Of a DNA stretch of 64,000 nucleotides, positions 60,250-64,000 are shown piece after piece. The translations under genes were made by a program, and so were the position numbers. The notes under the pieces were generated by a model, which did no database searches, was not told the DNA's origin, and worked only from the letters and a program-made list of their open reading frames with translations. Source of the stretch: Stromatinia cepivora (taxonomy: Eukaryota > Ascomycota > Leotiomycetes > Helotiales > Sclerotiniaceae); the NCBI GenBank assembly GCA_014898415.1, contig RCTD01000002.1:1798001-1862000 (forward strand), written 5' to 3'. Position 1 is the first letter of the stretch, and each line of letters begins with the position of its first letter.

Positions 60250-61740
60250 AATTGTGTGTAATCCATTATAGGTAGGAATTTTGATTAATCGTTTTGATAG
60301 TAGTTAATAAATAGTTTTAATTGTTGTTGAAAGTATTGATTATAGATTTCAATTTGATTATCGGTTTGGGGATAATGAGCAATGGATAATTTGAGATTGA
60401 TTTCTAGGATTTGGTTGAATTCCTTTTAGAATTGTGATATGAATTGGAGGCTGCGATTTGATATTATAATATTAAAAGAATTATAATATCGATATACATA
60501 ATAGAAATATAATTATACTTAAATTCGAATATCGATTGATTTATGATAAGATATGAAGATAGTTTGTTTTGTTAATCGATTAATAATGATTAAAATGTTG
60601 TTATATCTATATTTATTCTTATTAAAACTGTAGTAGTTTATAATGATATATTGCTATACTCGATTAGGAATCGGAAATGGATGTAATAAATCGGGGGTAC
60701 AATTGTATGAAACAGAACTGTATTTGTAAATATAATAATTGTATATATATTTGACTACAATATCGTATATTCTAGATCAATAATATTATTGAGATAATAA
60801 AAGATAGGTTTTGTTTATATTAGGATAAACAATGGAAACAGAATTATAGGTTTTACAAATCAAATAAATTCGAAGATTATCGATATCGAATATCATTAAA
60901 CGATCATTATAAAGCAAAAGATCATTTTGGAATAATATATACTTATAATTTTGGATAGCTTATATTTTGAATACTAATAAACTATCTGTAATTTTATTTA
61001 CTTTGATAATATAATTAACTAGATCGAATCGAAAAGCGATTTTATTCAAATCAATATTAATAATCGCTATTTCGTTTGGATAATACTTTCGTAAGACTTT
61101 TCTTATAATTTCGATATTAATTTGGTTATCTTTAATAAACTATTGAAGACGATTCTTCTTCTTGATATAATTCTGAAAATCCAATTTGTTGGTCCGATGG
61201 GTTAAGGTATTAGTGAAAAAATTATCTTTTTTAGGATAATATATAATAATAAAATTATAATCAATTAGAACTTTTATTCAACGAGTTTATCGGGTATTGA
61301 GAGTTTTAGTATTTATGAAATATTTGAAGGTTTTATAATCGATATAAACTTTGATTTTATATAATGAATCAACGAATTCCGTTTTCCAATGATTAAAAGA
61401 TCAAATGATTGATAGTATTTTCTTATTATGAACTTTGTAATTTAGTTCAATAATAATTATGATCTTGAAGAAATAAGTTATAGAAAATCAATCTTTGTTA
61501 TATTGTTATGATAATATACTAATAATTATTTCATCGAATATATCTGTTTCGAGTATACAAAAGAATCGGTAATTATAGTATTGCAGGAACAGAATAGAGA
61601 TAAACTTTTTCTTCAAAATATTAAATACATTTTGGTATACTTTATCGAATATGAATTTAATATTTATTTTAATAAATTCGTTGAAAAATTTCGTTATTAT
61701 ATTGTAATCCTTAATGAATTGTTGATAAAAATTGTAAAAA
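60250..61740 (-). pseudogene. D2 integrase and RNase H
   Basis: Minus-strand equivalent of D1 19621-21120, with integrase at about 60250-60800 and RNase H at about 61000-61740. Stops are frequent and no long open piece remains. Assigned by alignment to D1 and by order. Confidence 0.75.
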
Positions 61741-61751
61741 CTGAAGAATGA

Positions 61752-62640
61752 TTAGATCCCTTTTATTATTATCAAAAAAATCCAATTCTCAATTATCTCA
61801 ATCTTTTTAGGGTCTATTTCTACTTCTTTAATAAAGATAATAAAGCCTAAATATTTGGTATATATAATATTAAATTTATATTTCTTGAGATCCATTTGTA
61901 AATCAATAACTTTTAATTGTTCGAGAATTAATTTAATATGAATTTGATACTCTTTTTTGTTCTCGAAATAAATTAGAATATTATCGAGATATATTATACA
62001 AAAGATATTTAAATAATCGAATAGAATATTATTCATATAATACTAATAGGTTATAAAATTATTCGTTAATCCGAATAATATAATCTTACATTTATATAAT
62101 CCATATCGGATTCGAAAGATAATATACTCTTCCGAAGCAGAATCTATTCTTATATAATAGAAAGTTTAATGAATATCGAATTTGATAAAGATCTTAGTAT
62201 TAGAAAATCGAGAAAGTATTTCGTTGATTAAAGGAAGGGGATATCGATCTTTATATATTAAGGAATTCAATAATTTGAAGTCTATATAGAACCTCAAACT
62301 ATTATTGAGTTTCTTGATGAATAAAATGGATGCAGTATAAGGGGCTTGATTGGATTTAATGAAACCTTTGCTAAGATTATTTATAATATATTTTTTGATA
62401 ACTTTTAGTTATTTTAAGAACATTTTGTAAAGTAAATTATAATGTAAAGTTTATTCTTTTTCGCCTTCTAATATGATTTTATAATTATAAAATCGATTAG
62501 AAAGTAAAATGTTTAATTTATATTTGAAAAAGGTTCGATGATATTATCGATATTCAAATGGTATTTCAGATTCTGAATCGATTTCGATCAGTACTCGATT
62601 GAGTTTTTTTCAAACTTTTGTATTTTTGAATTCGATTAGG
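61752..62640 (-). pseudogene. D2 reverse transcriptase
   Basis: 61752-62036 is open for 94 codons: IFCIIYLDNILIYFENKKEY (catalytic YLDD as YLDN), LEQLKVIDLQMDLKKYKFN, TKYLGFIIFIKEVEIDPKKI and IENWIF. This is the palm-to-thumb part of Ty3 RT. Upstream RT motifs continue to about 62640 with stops. It is the best preserved RT in the window. Confidence 0.87.
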
Positions 62641-63841
62641 ATAATCAGTACTTTTTCTTTTATATATTGTTTATTCTATTGGGAGTTTATTATATTATCG
62701 AATTTTTTCAAAATAATAATAAAGAGTTCAATTTGTTTATCTTTTTTGTATTTTAATTGAAACTTATTAGGTTTGAGTATATATAGATTGAGGATTTTGG
62801 GCGATATATAGAAAAGGTATTCGTAGATTTATAATAATAGTATAATTGGTTGAAAAGGAAATGAATTGAATTTGAAAAGAATCAGAACTTCTTTCTTTTC
62901 AATAAAAATTTGTATTATATTTATATTTGAAGGTTCTTGTTATATATTATCAATTATGATTGATCTGTTCAATTAGAAATCTCTTTGATTTCAATATTCT
63001 TCGAATTGATTATTTTGTTGATCAGCATCTTGTTGAATTAATCGATCGATCTTTCATTTATAAAGAAATAATTGAATAATGAAGAGATTATTCGAATAGA
63101 AGATAATACAGAATCTCTTTTTAGATTATTCGAAATATCGATTGAAATAATCAAACTTTGTTCGAGTTTTTGATAACCAAAATCTATTTAAAATAATATT
63201 ATAATTCTTTAATTCAATAATAAAGAAAGGAACAAAAAATTGTTTATAATTATCGATCGTTAAATTAAGAAATATGAAATAGGTAATAATATAGTTTTAT
63301 ATATTATTATATTTTTTAATTTCAATTGAAATTTCAAATGATATAATTCTTGATTTAAATATAGGAAATAAACAAATAAGAAATATAATATTAATAAAAG
63401 TAAATCTATTAATTCTAAAATTAATAAATACTTTTAATCGATAAATGTAACTATTTTTCGAAAAATTATAGAGAAAGGTGAATATTTCTTTTTCTATAAG
63501 TTTAATTAGATCAAGAAATCTTATATCTTATATAATACTTAAAATAGAAATGAAATCTAAGCATTTGATTTTAAATACTTTTCTTCTTTTAAACGAATAT
63601 TCTGTATAACTTCAATTATAATTTCTAAACTGAAATCTTCTTCGGTATTCTAATATTCTTCGAATTCTTCTGCTTCTTTTTGTACTATCTCAATCTTATT
63701 GAAGTTATCGATATAAGGTATCAATGTATATACTGTTTCAGGAGAAAAAGAAGGCGACAAATATTTGAAGTTCGAATAATTATTGAATACAATAGAGCCG
63801 ATATATCTGGGAGGAGTATTTCGAGATGGAAATAGTTTCAA
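62640..63841 (-). pseudogene. D2 protease and gag-protease spacer
   Basis: 63650-63841 is open for 63 codons: MKLFPSRNTPPRYIGSIVFN, then SPETVYTLIPYIDNFNKIEI and VQKEAEEFEEY. This matches D1 near 17345-17410 and is the Pro/Ser spacer between gag and protease. Protease is expected at about 62800-63500 but no active-site triad survives. The gag part lies mostly beyond 64000. Confidence 0.65.
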
Positions 63842-64000
63842 GAATATAAAGGTTCCAAAATTGGAATTATTAGAATTCTGAAAGGATTATAAGGGATTTA
63901 TAGTAATTATTGATTTGCGAATAATTATAGGGATTTTTTGATTAATACAATATCAATTTCGTTTTTATAATGAAATTTCGTTTTGATTTACTTTAGTAAA
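63842..64000 (-). other. D2, start of gag region at the window edge
   Basis: The last 159 bp continue D2 upstream of the spacer, without a readable motif before the window ends. Confidence 0.4.

Larger units (their letters stand above)
58518..64000 (-). mobile_element. Ty3/gypsy element D2, minus strand, runs off the window
   Basis: Second family-D copy: 3' LTR 58518-58799, 3' region to about 60240, integrase, RNase H, RT, and the gag-protease spacer to the window end. About 1.4 kb including the 5' LTR should lie beyond 64000. Distances match D1 once its insertions are removed (RT to the 3' end is about 3.2 kb in both). D2 has no large insertion in the visible part. The left flank (58513-58517) is TATAA; its partner is outside the window. 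Confidence 0.88.

Noticed and set aside
1..64000. Mitochondrial or bacterial origin because of the low G+C
   Set aside because: LTR elements with 5-bp duplications, gypsy and copia polyproteins, a pogo-like transposon and RIP signatures indicate an ascomycete nuclear genome.

Overview
The window is an AT-rich, gene-free block of a filamentous ascomycete chromosome, built almost entirely from transposable elements damaged by RIP (repeat-induced point mutation, C-to-T mainly at CpA). The signs are very high A+T, paralogous copies differing mostly by C/T and G/A transitions, and coding frames cut by TAA/TAG where relatives keep CAA/CAG or TGG. No host gene, tRNA, rRNA or CRISPR array was found. 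The family letters below are mine. A is a Ty1/copia element of about 8.3 kb with a 309-bp LTR. B is a Ty1/copia element of about 5.5 kb with a 166-bp LTR. C is a 2.3-kb non-autonomous LTR element with a 163-bp LTR. D is a Ty3/gypsy element of about 7 kb with a 282-bp LTR. G is another copia pol. H is a 150-bp solo LTR. E and F are pogo/Fot1-like DNA transposons.

Layout. Positions 1 to 55219 form one stack of insertions inside insertions. F (54235-55219 is its right part) was hit by G (1-1705 and 53188-54234). G was hit by D1 (1706-53187). D1 carries B1 (2884-16655, itself holding A1 at 7697-15984), a solo A LTR (19114-19422), A2 (21402-27407) and A4 (28664-52989). A4 holds B2 (29120-36933), which holds C (29792-32108). 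A4 also holds A3 (41187-49608), which holds H (44590-44739). A second solo A LTR lies in the right part of G (53637-53945). Eleven insertions have perfect 5-bp target-site duplications, and removing each insert restores a continuous relative, often in frame. To the right are an almost complete pogo-like transposon E (55432-57265), an unexplained stretch (57268-58517), and a second gypsy copy D2 on the minus strand (58518 to beyond 64000).

How the parts work together. A, B and G are gag-pol elements with protease, integrase, reverse transcriptase and RNase H in the copia order. D has the gypsy order, with integrase after RNase H. Family A has an extra feature: between RNase H and the polypurine tract every copy carries a long reading frame on the opposite strand. 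It is predicted to encode a protein with two hydrophobic segments. In A1, A2 and A3 it contains a 64-nt spliceosomal-type intron whose removal joins two conserved frames. Because it is antisense to the genomic RNA, the intron would survive retrotransposition. This is the best candidate here for an undescribed system. All copies are RIP-damaged, so activity would have to come from copies elsewhere.
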